From contig NZ_AP026560.1 of the NCBI RefSeq assembly GCF_025997855.1, forward strand, positions 2,812,501 to 2,876,500: a DNA stretch of 64,000 bases, given 5' to 3'. How positions within the stretch are numbered: the stretch's first letter is position 1; every line of letters begins with the position of its first letter. The notes beneath the pieces were generated by a model. It worked only from the letters and a program-made list of their open reading frames with translations, had not been told where the DNA came from and did no database searches. Shown here piece by piece: positions 1 through 7,143 of the stretch. Source of the stretch: Deinococcus aetherius. Lineage in GTDB: Bacteria; Deinococcota; Deinococci; Deinococcales; Deinococcaceae. A program made the position numbers and the translations under genes.

Positions 1-51
1 GTCGTGGAGAAGGCGGGCGAGCGGTGGGCGGCGAAGAAGCGGGTGCGCTGA
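1..51 (+). CDS. Partial gene, C-terminal 16 residues, unknown
   Basis: Frame 1 is open from the window edge and ends in TGA at 49-51, giving the tail VVEKAGERWAAKKRVR. Its stop overlaps the ATG at 51 (TGATG), the coupling used throughout this phage block. The tail is basic. Nothing more can be said of its function. Confidence 0.5.
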   Translation, partial: VVEKAGERWAAKKRVR

Positions 52-509
52 TGGCCGAGGAGATGCTCTACGCCCAGGCCACCGCCCAGGAGCTGCTCGA
101 CGCCATCCCCAACTACGAGGCCGTGGGGTGCGACATCGGCGCCATCGCCGTCGCCTTCATGCGCAAGTACCGCACCTGCGACTCCCTCGGCACCTTCACG
201 CTGCGGGGCGTCGAGTTCTCCTGCGTCAACTTCTCCTCCGTCCACCTGATCCTCTCGCCCCTCGTCCGGGAGGAGGACGGCCGCCGCACCCTCGCCCCCG
301 TCGCGGCGTGGCTCACCGCCAACGACATCACCGACCTGCGGATCGTGGGCACGGGCAACTGGGACCGCCGCCATCAGTGGAGCCGCGACGGCGGCCAGCG
401 GTGGGGCCGCATGACGCTCCAGGGCTCCGCTCCGCCCCAGCCCGCGCCCACCCAGGTCATCGAGCCGCGCATCCCAGCCGCGCCCACCGAGGAGGAGGCC
501 CATGCCTGA
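51..509 (+). CDS. Phage protein of unknown function, 152 aa
   Basis: I take the ATG at 51 because the preceding reading frame stops at 49-51 in a TGATG overlap. An upstream in-frame GTG at 24 would overlap that gene by 28 bases. The protein starts MAEEMLYAQATAQELLDAIP and has a mixed alpha/beta core with several aromatic residues. The last 30 residues are proline-rich and probably disordered. No motif I recognise. It overlaps the next gene by 8 bases and belongs to the early or middle operon of small genes. Confidence 0.7.
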   Translation: MAEEMLYAQATAQELLDAIPNYEAVGCDIGAIAVAFMRKYRTCDSLGTFTLRGVEFSCVNFSSVHLILSPLVREEDGRRTLAPVAAWLTANDITDLRIVGTGNWDRRHQWSRDGGQRWGRMTLQGSAPPQPAPTQVIEPRIPAAPTEEEAHA

Positions 510-876
510 CCTCGCCCCGACCGTCACCGCGCCGAGCTTCCAGGACCACCCGCTCGCCTACTACCGCTGGCACCTGGCGCACCACGCGGAAATGTTCGTC
601 GAGTTCCGCCGCCTCGCCGACTGGTACAGGGTGACCAAATCCGACCGCCGGGTGAGCGCCGACATGATCTGCCACGTCATGCGCTTCCAGGCGGGGCTGA
701 AGGCGACGGATGACCAGTTCGCGGTCAACAACGTCCTCACGCCGCTCTACGCCCGGCTCTACAAGCGGCAGCGCCCCGGCGCGAACGTCGAGACCCGCAC
801 GAGCCAACTGGACGACCTGAGCGAGGAGACCTGGGTGGAGCTGCTCGCGCTCGTGCCCGACGAGGTGACCCCATGA
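502..876 (+). CDS. Conserved small phage protein, 124 aa (YARL-motif family)
   Basis: The core shows an FVEFRRLADWYR stretch, then VMRFQAGLKATDDQFAVNN, then YARLYKRQRP with a following ETR. This order (a helical F-x-x-F start, a W/F-R-x-x-x-x-x-T-x-D-x-F-x-x-N-N motif, Y-A-R-L, and P-x-x-x-x-x-E-x-R) is one I know from uncharacterised phage proteins in early-gene clusters of many phages. The function is not known to me. It overlaps both neighbours (8 bases and 4 bases), which implies translational coupling. Confidence 0.75.
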   Translation: MPDLAPTVTAPSFQDHPLAYYRWHLAHHAEMFVEFRRLADWYRVTKSDRRVSADMICHVMRFQAGLKATDDQFAVNNVLTPLYARLYKRQRPGANVETRTSQLDDLSEETWVELLALVPDEVTP

Positions 877-1266
877 ACCGCACCGAACAGGCCCTCGCTG
901 CCCTGCGCGGAGAGCCGGGCCGCGCGTGGACCTCGACCCAGATGAGCGTGGCCCTGGCCTGCGCCCCAGCCCAGGCGAGAGGGGCGATGCTCCGGCTGGT
1001 GGGCACCGGCTGCGCCGTGATCGGCGATGACGGCCTCTTCCGGCTTCCTGACGCGCCCCCCCCCTGCACCCCCCGCCGAGGAGCGCGTGTTCGCCCTGCT
1101 CTCCCCCACGCGCGAGCTGACGCCCTTCGGTCTCGCCGACCTGCACCCCGAGCTGGGGCTGAGCGAGGACGAGGTGCTGGACTGCCTCGTCACGCTGGCC
1201 CGCGCCCGGCGCATCGACCTGTGGGCGAGCCTGCCCACGTTCGAGGGGGCGTCTGATGGACAGTGA
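873..1266 (+). pseudogene. Two-domain winged-helix protein split by a C9 run
   Basis: Frame 873 encodes MNRTEQALAALRGEPGRAW followed by a winged-helix-like segment ending RLPDAPP. The matching second domain (EERVFALLSPTRELTPFGL to the stop at 1264-1266) is in the +1 frame. The switch falls in a run of nine C at 1056-1064. With eight C the two halves read as one protein of about 130 residues, D-A-P-P-P-A-P-P-A-E-E-R. The second half restores the usual overlap with the ATG at 1256. It could be a real frameshift mutation, a sequencing error in a homopolymer, or slippage during expression. Confidence 0.65.
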
Positions 1267-1453
1267 CCGCACCCTGGGCGAGATCGCCTACAGCGCCTAC
1301 CGGGAGAGCACCGGGGGGCGGACCCACAGCGGGGGCGAGATGCCCCTGTGGCCCGACCTCCCCCTCAGCATCCAGTGGGCCTGGCAGGCCGGAGGCTGTG
1401 CCGTGGCCGCGCACGTCGTCGGGGAGGAGGTGGCGGACGATGACCGCCGCTGA
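1256..1453 (+). CDS. Small phage protein, 65 aa
   Basis: The protein begins MDSDRTLGEIAYSAYRESTGG and has a W-P-D-L/W-A-W segment. Short proteins of the pattern LGExAYxAYxExTGGxxxxxxxxPPWxxL occur in many phage and bacterial genomes and are uncharacterised. Start overlaps the end of the upstream frame by 11 bases, and its own stop overlaps the next gene by 14 bases. Confidence 0.7.
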   Translation: MDSDRTLGEIAYSAYRESTGGRTHSGGEMPLWPDLPLSIQWAWQAGGCAVAAHVVGEEVADDDRR

Positions 1454-1643
1454 TCCCCCCGTCCGGGAGGGCTGGAGTTTCCTGTGGCAGTACGGTCTGT
1501 CCCATTACGTCCGGGGCGGCAAGGTTCTCTGCGGCGTGCCGCTCGGCTCGCCCGGCGAGCTGACGCTGACCCCCGTGCCGTTCACCTACCCCTGCCCCCA
1601 CTGCGAGCGCGCGCTCGTGGCCGAAGCGAAGGGATACCGCTGA
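1440..1643 (+). CDS. Small Cys-containing phage protein, 67 aa
   Basis: I use the ATG at 1440, inside the end of the previous gene, giving MTAADPPVREGWSFLWQYGL. An upstream GTG or ATG in frame at 1263 would run through the whole previous gene and is rejected. Near the C-terminus there is CPHCERAL, plus one more Cys about 20 residues earlier, so a half zinc ribbon is possible. Its stop overlaps the next ATG in TGATG. Confidence 0.65.
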   Translation: MTAADPPVREGWSFLWQYGLSHYVRGGKVLCGVPLGSPGELTLTPVPFTYPCPHCERALVAEAKGYR

Positions 1644-1840
1644 TGTTCGACGACTTCGACGCCCCCGACACCTGCGTCTCCTGCCACGAGCCCACCCCCA
1701 GCCCCCGCACTTGCCGCTGCTGCCGCCGGGCGGTCTGCCTGGGCTGCGCCGAGCACGACCAGGACGACGACACGTATTGCCCGGACTGCGCGGCGGACCT
1801 GCGGGCGTTCCTGGCAGAAGGCGCCCTGGAGGTGGCCTGA
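1643..1840 (+). CDS. Small zinc-binding protein, 65 aa
   Basis: ATG at 1643 overlaps the upstream TGA. The sequence holds four close cysteine pairs: CVSC, CRCC, CLGC and CPDC, with a following His. The spacing suggests a RING-like or double zinc-ribbon fold. Such small treble-clef proteins are common in phage early regions. The role (protein or nucleic-acid adaptor) cannot be told from sequence. Confidence 0.7.
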   Translation: MFDDFDAPDTCVSCHEPTPSPRTCRCCRRAVCLGCAEHDQDDDTYCPDCAADLRAFLAEGALEVA

Positions 1841-2040
1841 TGCCTGGACGCCCCCCGCCCCGTTGCCCGCGCTCGGGCAAGCAGTCGTGGTGGAGGGAGG
1901 CCGACGCACTCGGCTACCTCGCCCGGGTGCTCCACAGGTGGCACGACTCCGACCGCCCCCATCCCATCCGTGCCTACCGCTGTGAGGTCTGCAAGCGGTG
2001 GCACGTGACCTCCAAGCCGCTCAGGAGAAACCCCGAATGA
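1840..2040 (+). CDS. Zinc-ribbon phage protein, 66 aa
   Basis: The ATG at 1840 is again in a TGATG overlap. The C-terminal half contains IRAYRCEVCKRWHVTSKP. The pattern P-x-R-x-Y-x-C-x-x-C-x-x-W-H-x-T-S is typical of a widespread family of uncharacterised 60 to 90 residue phage zinc fingers. The N-terminus carries a second Cys and a basic patch. Confidence 0.75.
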   Translation: MPGRPPPRCPRSGKQSWWREADALGYLARVLHRWHDSDRPHPIRAYRCEVCKRWHVTSKPLRRNPE

Positions 2041-2585
2041 CCCACACCGAACCCCGTCCCACCCTCCCCACGCTGGCCCTGAACTACGAAACCGGGACCT
2101 TCGTGAACACCCTGACCGGCGAGCAGCACAGCCGGATCGAGGCCGTCGTCCTGGGCTACCGCGAGGACCGCACGCTCTACCCCAGCCTCCAGAACCCCGA
2201 CCCCCGGCCCGAGTGCGTGAACGGGAGCGTGTACGGCCCGTGCGTGGACTGCGGCCTGAAGGAGTTCGGGCCCCAGGGCGAGGTCCCGCCCTGCTCCGAG
2301 GAGCTGACCCTGCTGCTGTGGCAGGACGAGCACGCCGAGGTGGTGATGCTCACCGCCCGTCGCTCCCAGGTGCGGGTGCTGGAGCGGTTCTTGCGGATGA
2401 AGGCGTTCCTCGGCGGCGAGTTGCACGATCAGCGCGTCACCATCGCCATGACGCCGCACCTGGAGGGCGGGCTGAACCGGCTCGTGCTCCTGCCTGGGGC
2501 GCCCCTGGACGGGAACGCGCAGGGGCGGATGGCGGCGCTGGTGGAGCGGGTGCGGGCGAGCGGGGCGTTCGGGGGGCTGTCATGA
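2037..2585 (+). CDS. Conserved phage protein with a four-Cys cluster, 182 aa
   Basis: ATG at 2037 overlaps the previous stop by 4 bases (ATGA). After an N-terminal FVNTLTGE segment the protein has a strand ending VVLGYREDRTLYP. Then comes a Cys cluster: PECVNGSVYGPC, VDC and PPC. Proteins with the same order (LTGE, a V-x-x-x-G/F-Y-R/K-x-x-R motif, Cys cluster) are frequent in phage early regions and may be nucleic-acid related. I cannot assign a function. Confidence 0.75.
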   Translation: MTHTEPRPTLPTLALNYETGTFVNTLTGEQHSRIEAVVLGYREDRTLYPSLQNPDPRPECVNGSVYGPCVDCGLKEFGPQGEVPPCSEELTLLLWQDEHAEVVMLTARRSQVRVLERFLRMKAFLGGELHDQRVTIAMTPHLEGGLNRLVLLPGAPLDGNAQGRMAALVERVRASGAFGGLS

Positions 2586-2842
2586 TCTACGACGACGAGT
2601 ACGACACGACCCACATGACTACACCAACGCTCGGCGATCTCCTTGACGCGCTTCAGCGTGTCGCCGAGCGGCGCGGGCGTGAGCTGCCGGTGCTGGTTAC
2701 GCTCTTCAGCGGTGACGACGAGGTGACGGGGGAGCCTGCCCGGGTATCGCTAGAGGAGAACCACGCCGACGAGACGCTGTTCGTGCGCCTGGAGGGCGAG
2801 AAGCCCACCGCCTGGGAATTAGGCGGGGAGGACCCGGAGTGA
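2582..2842 (+). CDS. Acidic phage protein of unknown function, 86 aa
   Basis: The ATG at 2582 overlaps the upstream stop. The protein is acidic with an N-terminal helix (LGDLLDALQRVAERRG) and a C-terminal strand pair. No motif I recognise. Position in the small-gene operon is the only context. Confidence 0.65.
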   Translation: MIYDDEYDTTHMTTPTLGDLLDALQRVAERRGRELPVLVTLFSGDDEVTGEPARVSLEENHADETLFVRLEGEKPTAWELGGEDPE

Positions 2843-3084
2843 GCGCCCGCACCGGCCGCAGGCGAGCCCTGCTCCTGCTGGCGCTCTATCACCAAGGGCA
2901 GACAGTCAGCCGCCTGAGCGCGAACACCGGCCTGCGGTACACCGCCGTCGAGGGCATCCTGGACAGCCTGAGCCGCTCCGGGCTGGCCGAGTTGTCCGAG
3001 GCGGGCTGGGTGATCGGCTCCGGCCCGCACGTCGCGGCGGCGCTGGAGGAGGCGCGGGAGATCGTGCGGGGGGTGGGGGCATGA
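2839..3084 (+). CDS. Winged-helix DNA-binding protein, 81 aa
   Basis: GTG start at 2839 in a GTGA overlap. Residues 15 to 60 form a helix-turn-helix with wing: ALYHQGQTVSRLSANTGLRY then VEGILDSLSRSGLAEL. This matches the MarR/IclR type of minimal winged helix. A transcriptional or replication accessory role is likely. The frameshifted gene at 873 belongs to the same fold class. Confidence 0.65.
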   Translation: MSARTGRRRALLLLALYHQGQTVSRLSANTGLRYTAVEGILDSLSRSGLAELSEAGWVIGSGPHVAAALEEAREIVRGVGA

Positions 3085-3347
3085 GCGGCCTGCCACGTGC
3101 CGCCGACATGCGTGTGCAGCTTGAGCAGGGCGCAACCGCAAAGGCGCAGGCGCAGCTTGCGAAGCTCGCCGAGGAGATCAGGGCAGCGACCGCCCGTGGG
3201 GCCGCGTCCGTCAACCTATACGACTCGTTAGAGCCTGGGGTCGAGGCGCACTTGAAGGCCGCTGGCTACTCGATTCGGCACACGCATGTGGGTCACGACC
3301 CACGCGAACCCTATGGGAGCGATGGCTACTACACGGTGAGCTGGTGA
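3081..3347 (+). CDS. Phage protein of unknown function, 88 aa
   Basis: ATG at 3081 overlaps the upstream stop by 4 bases. The N-terminal half is a charged helix (QLEQGATAKAQAQLAKLAEE). The C-terminal half is more polar, ending in a Y-Y-T-V-S-W strand. No recognised family. Confidence 0.65.
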   Translation: MSGLPRAADMRVQLEQGATAKAQAQLAKLAEEIRAATARGAASVNLYDSLEPGVEAHLKAAGYSIRHTHVGHDPREPYGSDGYYTVSW

Positions 3348-3847
3348 TGGACGCCTCCAACCACCGTGTTGCCCACAACGCCGTCCGCGCGGGTCAACGC
3401 TACTACGCCTCCCGCCGGAAGGGGGCGTCGCGGCGAATGAGGCGGGCCTGGCGCGGTGATCGGACTGTCGCGGCCTTCGAGGCGCTCGTGCAAGCGGCGC
3501 AGAGGATGGCGGAGGCCGTGCGCCGCATCGTGGAGGGGGTCGCTGGCCTGGGCCGCGCGCTCACGCAGATGCTCGCTCCCCTCCGCGACCCCTCTCGCCC
3601 CCTGATCGACCGTGTGCGCGAGAGCATGGTGCTGTGGCCTGACGCCACACCCTCCCAGGTCGCCTACCTCGTCGGGGAGGAGCGGGTGCGGCTCGTCACC
3701 CTGGTCATGCTGGGGGTTGTGCTCGATGTGGGGCGTAGTAGGGTTGCCGCAACTCCCACAACCCCGCCGCTTCCCGGTACATCTACCCGCCCGGAGGACC
3801 TCCCGCCCGCTAGCCTGCGAGCATCCCGCAGTGACGGCGACGCCTAA
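3347..3847 (+). CDS. Basic phage protein, 166 aa, unknown
   Basis: I prefer the ATG at 3347 (TGATG overlap) over the GTG at 3344. The first 50 residues are very basic (RKGASRRMRRAWRGDR). A long amphipathic helix follows, then a small HTH-like stretch (ATPSQVAYLVGEERVRLVTLVMLG). The last 40 codons overlap the promoter-like element at 3778-3828, so the tail may be under nucleotide rather than protein selection. Function unknown. Confidence 0.55.
   Translation: MDASNHRVAHNAVRAGQRYYASRRKGASRRMRRAWRGDRTVAAFEALVQAAQRMAEAVRRIVEGVAGLGRALTQMLAPLRDPSRPLIDRVRESMVLWPDATPSQVAYLVGEERVRLVTLVMLGVVLDVGRSRVAATPTTPPLPGTSTRPEDLPPASLRASRSDGDA
3778..3828 (+). promoter_or_regulatory. Bipartite phage promoter-like element, copy 1
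   Basis: A 51-bp element shared with 9677-9727 with no gaps. It consists of a 14-base box TACATCTACCCGCC, about 10 variable bases, and a downstream box with a -10-like TAGCCT (3811-3816) followed by GCATCCCG. By eye 38 of 51 positions agree. There is no -35 hexamer at the usual distance, which suggests an activator-dependent promoter. The first gene downstream is the Ogr-like activator at 3847. Confidence 0.6.
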
Positions 3848-4152
3848 TGGCCGGTCTGCCCTGCGACACCTGCCAGGAGGACAGCACCATCGTCTTGCGC
3901 GGTGAGGCGGGCCTGGACGGCGAGGATGAGTTGATCTACCGGAGGTGGCGCGTTTGCCTGAATCCCAACTGCGAGCGGTATCTGCACCGCCGGACCTCCG
4001 TCGAGTATTACCCGGAGGACCAGGGCGAGCCGAAGGTGTACGAGCTGACGGAACTGAAGAGGGCGATGGACGCTCTGGGGCTGAGACCAAACGCCCCTGG
4101 AAACGACTTACCGATGCTGCCGTGGGGCGACGGCGTGGACAGGGCAAGCTGA
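3847..4152 (+). CDS. Ogr/Delta-like zinc-finger, candidate late activator, 101 aa
   Basis: The N-terminal half has CDTC at residues 6-9 and, after a basic RRWR, CLNPNC near residue 37, then TSVEYY. The CxxC...CxxxxC arrangement with a following aromatic/Ser-Val-Glu segment is that of the Ogr/Delta proteins of P2/P4-type phages, which activate late promoters. The NrdR zinc ribbon is a weaker alternative. The C-terminal 50 residues are not recognised. The gene sits right behind one copy of the repeated promoter element, so autoregulation plus activation of head genes is a natural model (inference). Confidence 0.6.
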   Translation: MAGLPCDTCQEDSTIVLRGEAGLDGEDELIYRRWRVCLNPNCERYLHRRTSVEYYPEDQGEPKVYELTELKRAMDALGLRPNAPGNDLPMLPWGDGVDRAS

Positions 4153-4187
4153 ACGAGGGGGAGGCGCACGAGCCTCCCCCTCCTGCT

Positions 4188-4619
4188 GTGCCCCCGCCCA
4201 GACGGGCACCCCACCGCGACTGGCCCGTGATGCTCGCCCAGCGGATGCGAGAGGCGAGGTGGGTCAACGCCCAGGTGAAGCTCGTCGGCAAGGTGCAGGT
4301 CGAGACCCCCGACCCCATCAGCCTGCTCGACATCCTCGGCGTGTACGAGCTGGACAACCGCAGCCTGCGGGCCGCTCGCGCCGCCCTCACCCCCGCCCAG
4401 CGCGAGCAGGTCCTCGCCTACCTCGTCCGGCCGGACCTGCTCGTCGAACGCGCTGATCAGGACGGCTCCCGCCGCTGGGTCAGCGTGCCGCCCGAGATGT
4501 GGGACAGCGAGGCCGACGCCTTCCGGGCGCTGTGGCACAACCTCTCGCGCATGGGGACACTCAGGCGACTCCCTCCTCGACCAACCAACAACCCCGAATC
4601 TGCCCCTACTGCCGAGTAG
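4188..4619 (+). CDS. Phage protein of unknown function, about 143 aa
   Basis: The frame is certain from codon content; the start is not. In-frame candidates are CTG 4149 (overlapping the upstream TGA), GTG 4188, GTG 4227 and ATG 4230. A strong purine tract lies at 4156-4164 but has no start codon at normal distance. The conserved-looking part is helical (LDILGVYELDNRSLRAARAA, then LTPAQREQVLAYLVRPDLL) and may be a winged helix. It lies between the Ogr-like gene and the packaging genes. Confidence 0.5.
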   Translation: MPPPRRAPHRDWPVMLAQRMREARWVNAQVKLVGKVQVETPDPISLLDILGVYELDNRSLRAARAALTPAQREQVLAYLVRPDLLVERADQDGSRRWVSVPPEMWDSEADAFRALWHNLSRMGTLRRLPPRPTNNPESAPTAE

Positions 4620-4639
4620 GGGCGCCGCCTGGAGGCACT

Positions 4640-4993
4640 ATGACCCTATCCGGAACGTCCGCCGATGCCTACCGCCGCATGACCCGTGGGGTCGTGTTGA
4701 GCACGCTGTACATGGCCTGGCATGAGGGCCTGACTGACCCGGCCCGCAACCGCACGATGGGCCGCACCGTGCTCGAAATGACCCTGACCCAGCGTGCGGC
4801 GATGCCGCCCCGGGAGGACCTGACCCGCGCGGTGGACTGGCTGGAGGGTGCCGGGTACGTCGAGGTCGAGTGGGGGATGGATGACCGCCGCACCTACGAC
4901 ACCCTGACCCTGACTCAGAAGGGCATCGACCTCTACGAGAACCGCCGGGCGGCGCAGGTGGAGCCCGGCGTCGCACTCCCGCCTCGAAGGTAA
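4640..4993 (+). CDS. Winged-helix phage protein, 117 aa
   Basis: The ATG at 4640 follows a GGAGG at 4631-4635. Residues 15 to 95 look like a winged helix. There is a first helix (VVLSTLYMAWHEGLTD), an MPPREDLTRAVDWLEGAGYVEVEW recognition/wing part, and an LTLTQKGIDLYE C-terminal helix. The LTxKG ending is typical of small phage and archaeal wHTH proteins. It occupies the place of Mu genes just ahead of packaging. Confidence 0.65.
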   Translation: MTLSGTSADAYRRMTRGVVLSTLYMAWHEGLTDPARNRTMGRTVLEMTLTQRAAMPPREDLTRAVDWLEGAGYVEVEWGMDDRRTYDTLTLTQKGIDLYENRRAAQVEPGVALPPRR

Positions 4994-4995
4994 TC

Positions 4996-5277
4996 ATGGA
5001 CGAGCGACAGCGAGACGCGGCGCTGCGGGACGTGGCGGATCAGGTGGACGCTCTCCAGCTCACCACCCTGACGGGGTTGCAGCGGCTGGAGCTGGAGTTG
5101 GGCTACCTCCGTCGATGGGTCGGGCCGATGGTCGGCGTCCTGGCCGTCCTCGTCGCGGTCTCACTGGTAATCAGCATCTCCACCCTGGTGGCTCTCAATC
5201 TGAACCGGGCAGTGCTCCACGAAATCGACCAGAGCCGGGCACACCAGGCGGCACCGGCCACACCGGGCAGTCCCTGA
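4996..5277 (+). CDS. Single-pass membrane protein, 93 aa (Mu gp26-position)
   Basis: A helical N-terminal half (MDERQRDAALRDVADQVDAL and following heptads) leads into one membrane segment at about residues 42-66 (VGVLAVLVAVSLVISISTLV). A short polar tail follows. Mu-like phages carry a small coiled-coil DUF2730 protein in this slot, some with a membrane anchor; a spanin or lysis-related role is an alternative. Start ATG is 2 bases after the upstream stop. Confidence 0.6.
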   Translation: MDERQRDAALRDVADQVDALQLTTLTGLQRLELELGYLRRWVGPMVGVLAVLVAVSLVISISTLVALNLNRAVLHEIDQSRAHQAAPATPGSP

Positions 5278-5290
5278 GCAGGAGGGCCGA

Positions 5291-5866
5291 ATGGACTACG
5301 ACATCAACGCCCTCATGCGCCCTAAGTGCAAGGTGTGCAGCTCCTCCATCCGTCAGGGCGTCGATCTGCGCCTGATGGGTAAGGAAGTGGACGAGGAGAG
5401 CGGGGAGCGGTACAGCTACGAGGAGATCGTGGACTGGGCCGCCGCGCACGGCCTTCAGATCAGCAAGGCGGGGTTGAGCCGCCACAAGAGTGACCATCTG
5501 ATGCCCGACGTGCTGGGTGCCGTCGAGGCGCAGCGCCAGGTCGAGGCCATCGCGCAGGCGACCGGGCAGGTGCTCGGCATGGAGACGGCGTTCCTCAACA
5601 TGCTCGTGAGCAAGGCGATGCGGGCGCTCGATGGCGTGGACCTGGAGATGAACCCCAAGGTCCTGAACGCCACGGTGCGCAGCATCGAGGTATTGCTGAA
5701 GGTGAGGAAGGCGGAGCTGGCCCTGACCAGGGACAAGATCGCCGAGGCCGACAAGAAGGTGACGGCGCTCGCCGCGCAATCGGGGATGGCCCCCGACGTG
5801 CTCCGGGCCATCCGGCGCGACCTCTACGGCCTGGTGGACGCCGAGCCCGAGCCGGAGGCACCTTGA
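5291..5866 (+). CDS. Small terminase subunit, Mu gp27/DUF3486-like, 191 aa
   Basis: An N-terminal CKVC and a helix-turn-helix region (YEEIVDWAAAHG, then ISKAGLSRHKSDHL) precede a long helical, oligomerisation-type C-terminal half. This matches the layout of DUF3486 small terminases, which bind phage DNA and pass it to the large subunit. Good ribosome site (aggaggg) before ATG 5291. It overlaps the large terminase gene by 4 bases. Confidence 0.75.
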   Translation: MDYDINALMRPKCKVCSSSIRQGVDLRLMGKEVDEESGERYSYEEIVDWAAAHGLQISKAGLSRHKSDHLMPDVLGAVEAQRQVEAIAQATGQVLGMETAFLNMLVSKAMRALDGVDLEMNPKVLNATVRSIEVLLKVRKAELALTRDKIAEADKKVTALAAQSGMAPDVLRAIRRDLYGLVDAEPEPEAP

Positions 5867-7134
5867 CGGCGCCGGGGGGCATCCTGCTGCCCTACCAGCG
5901 GAAGTGGGTGCAGGACAAGAGCCGCTTCAAGATCGGCATGATGTCGCGCCAGTCGGGGAAATCCTTTGCCACATCCCTGGAGGCGGTGGACGACGGCCTG
6001 GAACGCAAGACGACCTGGATTTACCTCTCGCGCGGCGAGCGGCAGAGCCTGGAGCTGGCAAACACGGTGAAGACCCACCTCACCGCGTACCGGCAGGCCG
6101 CCGAGAGCCTGGAGGATTACTTCCTGGGGGAGGACGGCACCCGATACACTCAGCTTCAGCAGGTCCTCCCGAACGGCTCCCGGCACATCTTCCTGCCCGC
6201 CAACCCCGACACGGCGCGTGGCTACAGCGGCAACGTTCTGCTGGACGAGTTCGCGTTCCACAAGGACAGCCGGGCCATCTGGCAGGCGCTCTACCCGATC
6301 ATCACGCGCAGGCCCGATTACAAGCTGCGCGTGATCAGCACGCCGAACGGCCTGAACAACAAGTTCGCGGAGCTGTGGCACGGCAAGGGCACCGGCAAGT
6401 CCGTCTGGAGCAAGCACCACGTGGACATCTATGAGGCCGTGGCGCAGGGCCTCCCGGTGGACCCGGAGGAGCTGAAAGCGGGCCTCCAGGACGACGAGGC
6501 GTGGGCGCAGGAGTACGAGCTTCAGTTCCTGGACGAGGCAACTGCGTTCCTGTCCTACGAGCTGATCGCCTCCGTCGAGCACCGCCTCGCCACCCTCGAC
6601 TACGACCTGGCGGCGCTGCTGCGCGACTCAGGGCGCTACCTGGGCGTGGACATCGGCCGCCGCCGTGACCTCACGGTCCTGTGGCTGCTGGAGCGGGTGG
6701 GAGACGTGTACTGGACCCGGCTGCTGGAGCGGATGAAGGGGGCGCGGTTCGCCGTGCAAAGCGGGCGCCTGGACGCCGTGCTGCCCCACGTCACCCGGGC
6801 CTGCATCGACGCGACGGGTCTGGGAATGCAGCTTGCCGAGCAGGCGCAGGAGCGGCACGGCCCCAAGGTCGAGCCGGTGACGTTCACGGGGACGGTCAAG
6901 AACGACCTTGCCACGACCCTGCGCCGCGCCTTCGAGGACCGCATCATCCGCATCCCGGAGGAGGAAGGGCTCCGGCGGGCGCTGCACAAGGTCCGCAAGA
7001 TCACCACGTCGTCCAACAACCCGCGCTACGACGCCGAGTCGGAGGCGGACGGCCACGCCGACGAGTTCTGGGCTGGGGCCCTCGCCATGCACGCTGCCGT
7101 CACGAAGACGAGCGGCGGGATCATCACGCTCTAG
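5863..7134 (+). CDS. Terminase large subunit, Mu gp28-like, 423 aa
   Basis: Packaging motor ATPase and headful nuclease. Walker A is SRQSGKS at about residues 28-34. Walker B with catalytic Glu is NVLLDEFAF near 125. The nuclease half starts at YLGVDIGRRRDL (first metal Asp) near 265 and has CIDATGLG near 315 and DADEFWAGAL-type residues near the end. Start is TTG at 5863, chosen for the TTGA overlap with the small subunit. The order and motifs match Mu gp28-type terminases. Confidence 0.93.
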   Translation: MTAPGGILLPYQRKWVQDKSRFKIGMMSRQSGKSFATSLEAVDDGLERKTTWIYLSRGERQSLELANTVKTHLTAYRQAAESLEDYFLGEDGTRYTQLQQVLPNGSRHIFLPANPDTARGYSGNVLLDEFAFHKDSRAIWQALYPIITRRPDYKLRVISTPNGLNNKFAELWHGKGTGKSVWSKHHVDIYEAVAQGLPVDPEELKAGLQDDEAWAQEYELQFLDEATAFLSYELIASVEHRLATLDYDLAALLRDSGRYLGVDIGRRRDLTVLWLLERVGDVYWTRLLERMKGARFAVQSGRLDAVLPHVTRACIDATGLGMQLAEQAQERHGPKVEPVTFTGTVKNDLATTLRRAFEDRIIRIPEEEGLRRALHKVRKITTSSNNPRYDAESEADGHADEFWAGALAMHAAVTKTSGGIITL

Positions 7135-7143
7135 GAGGGCTGA

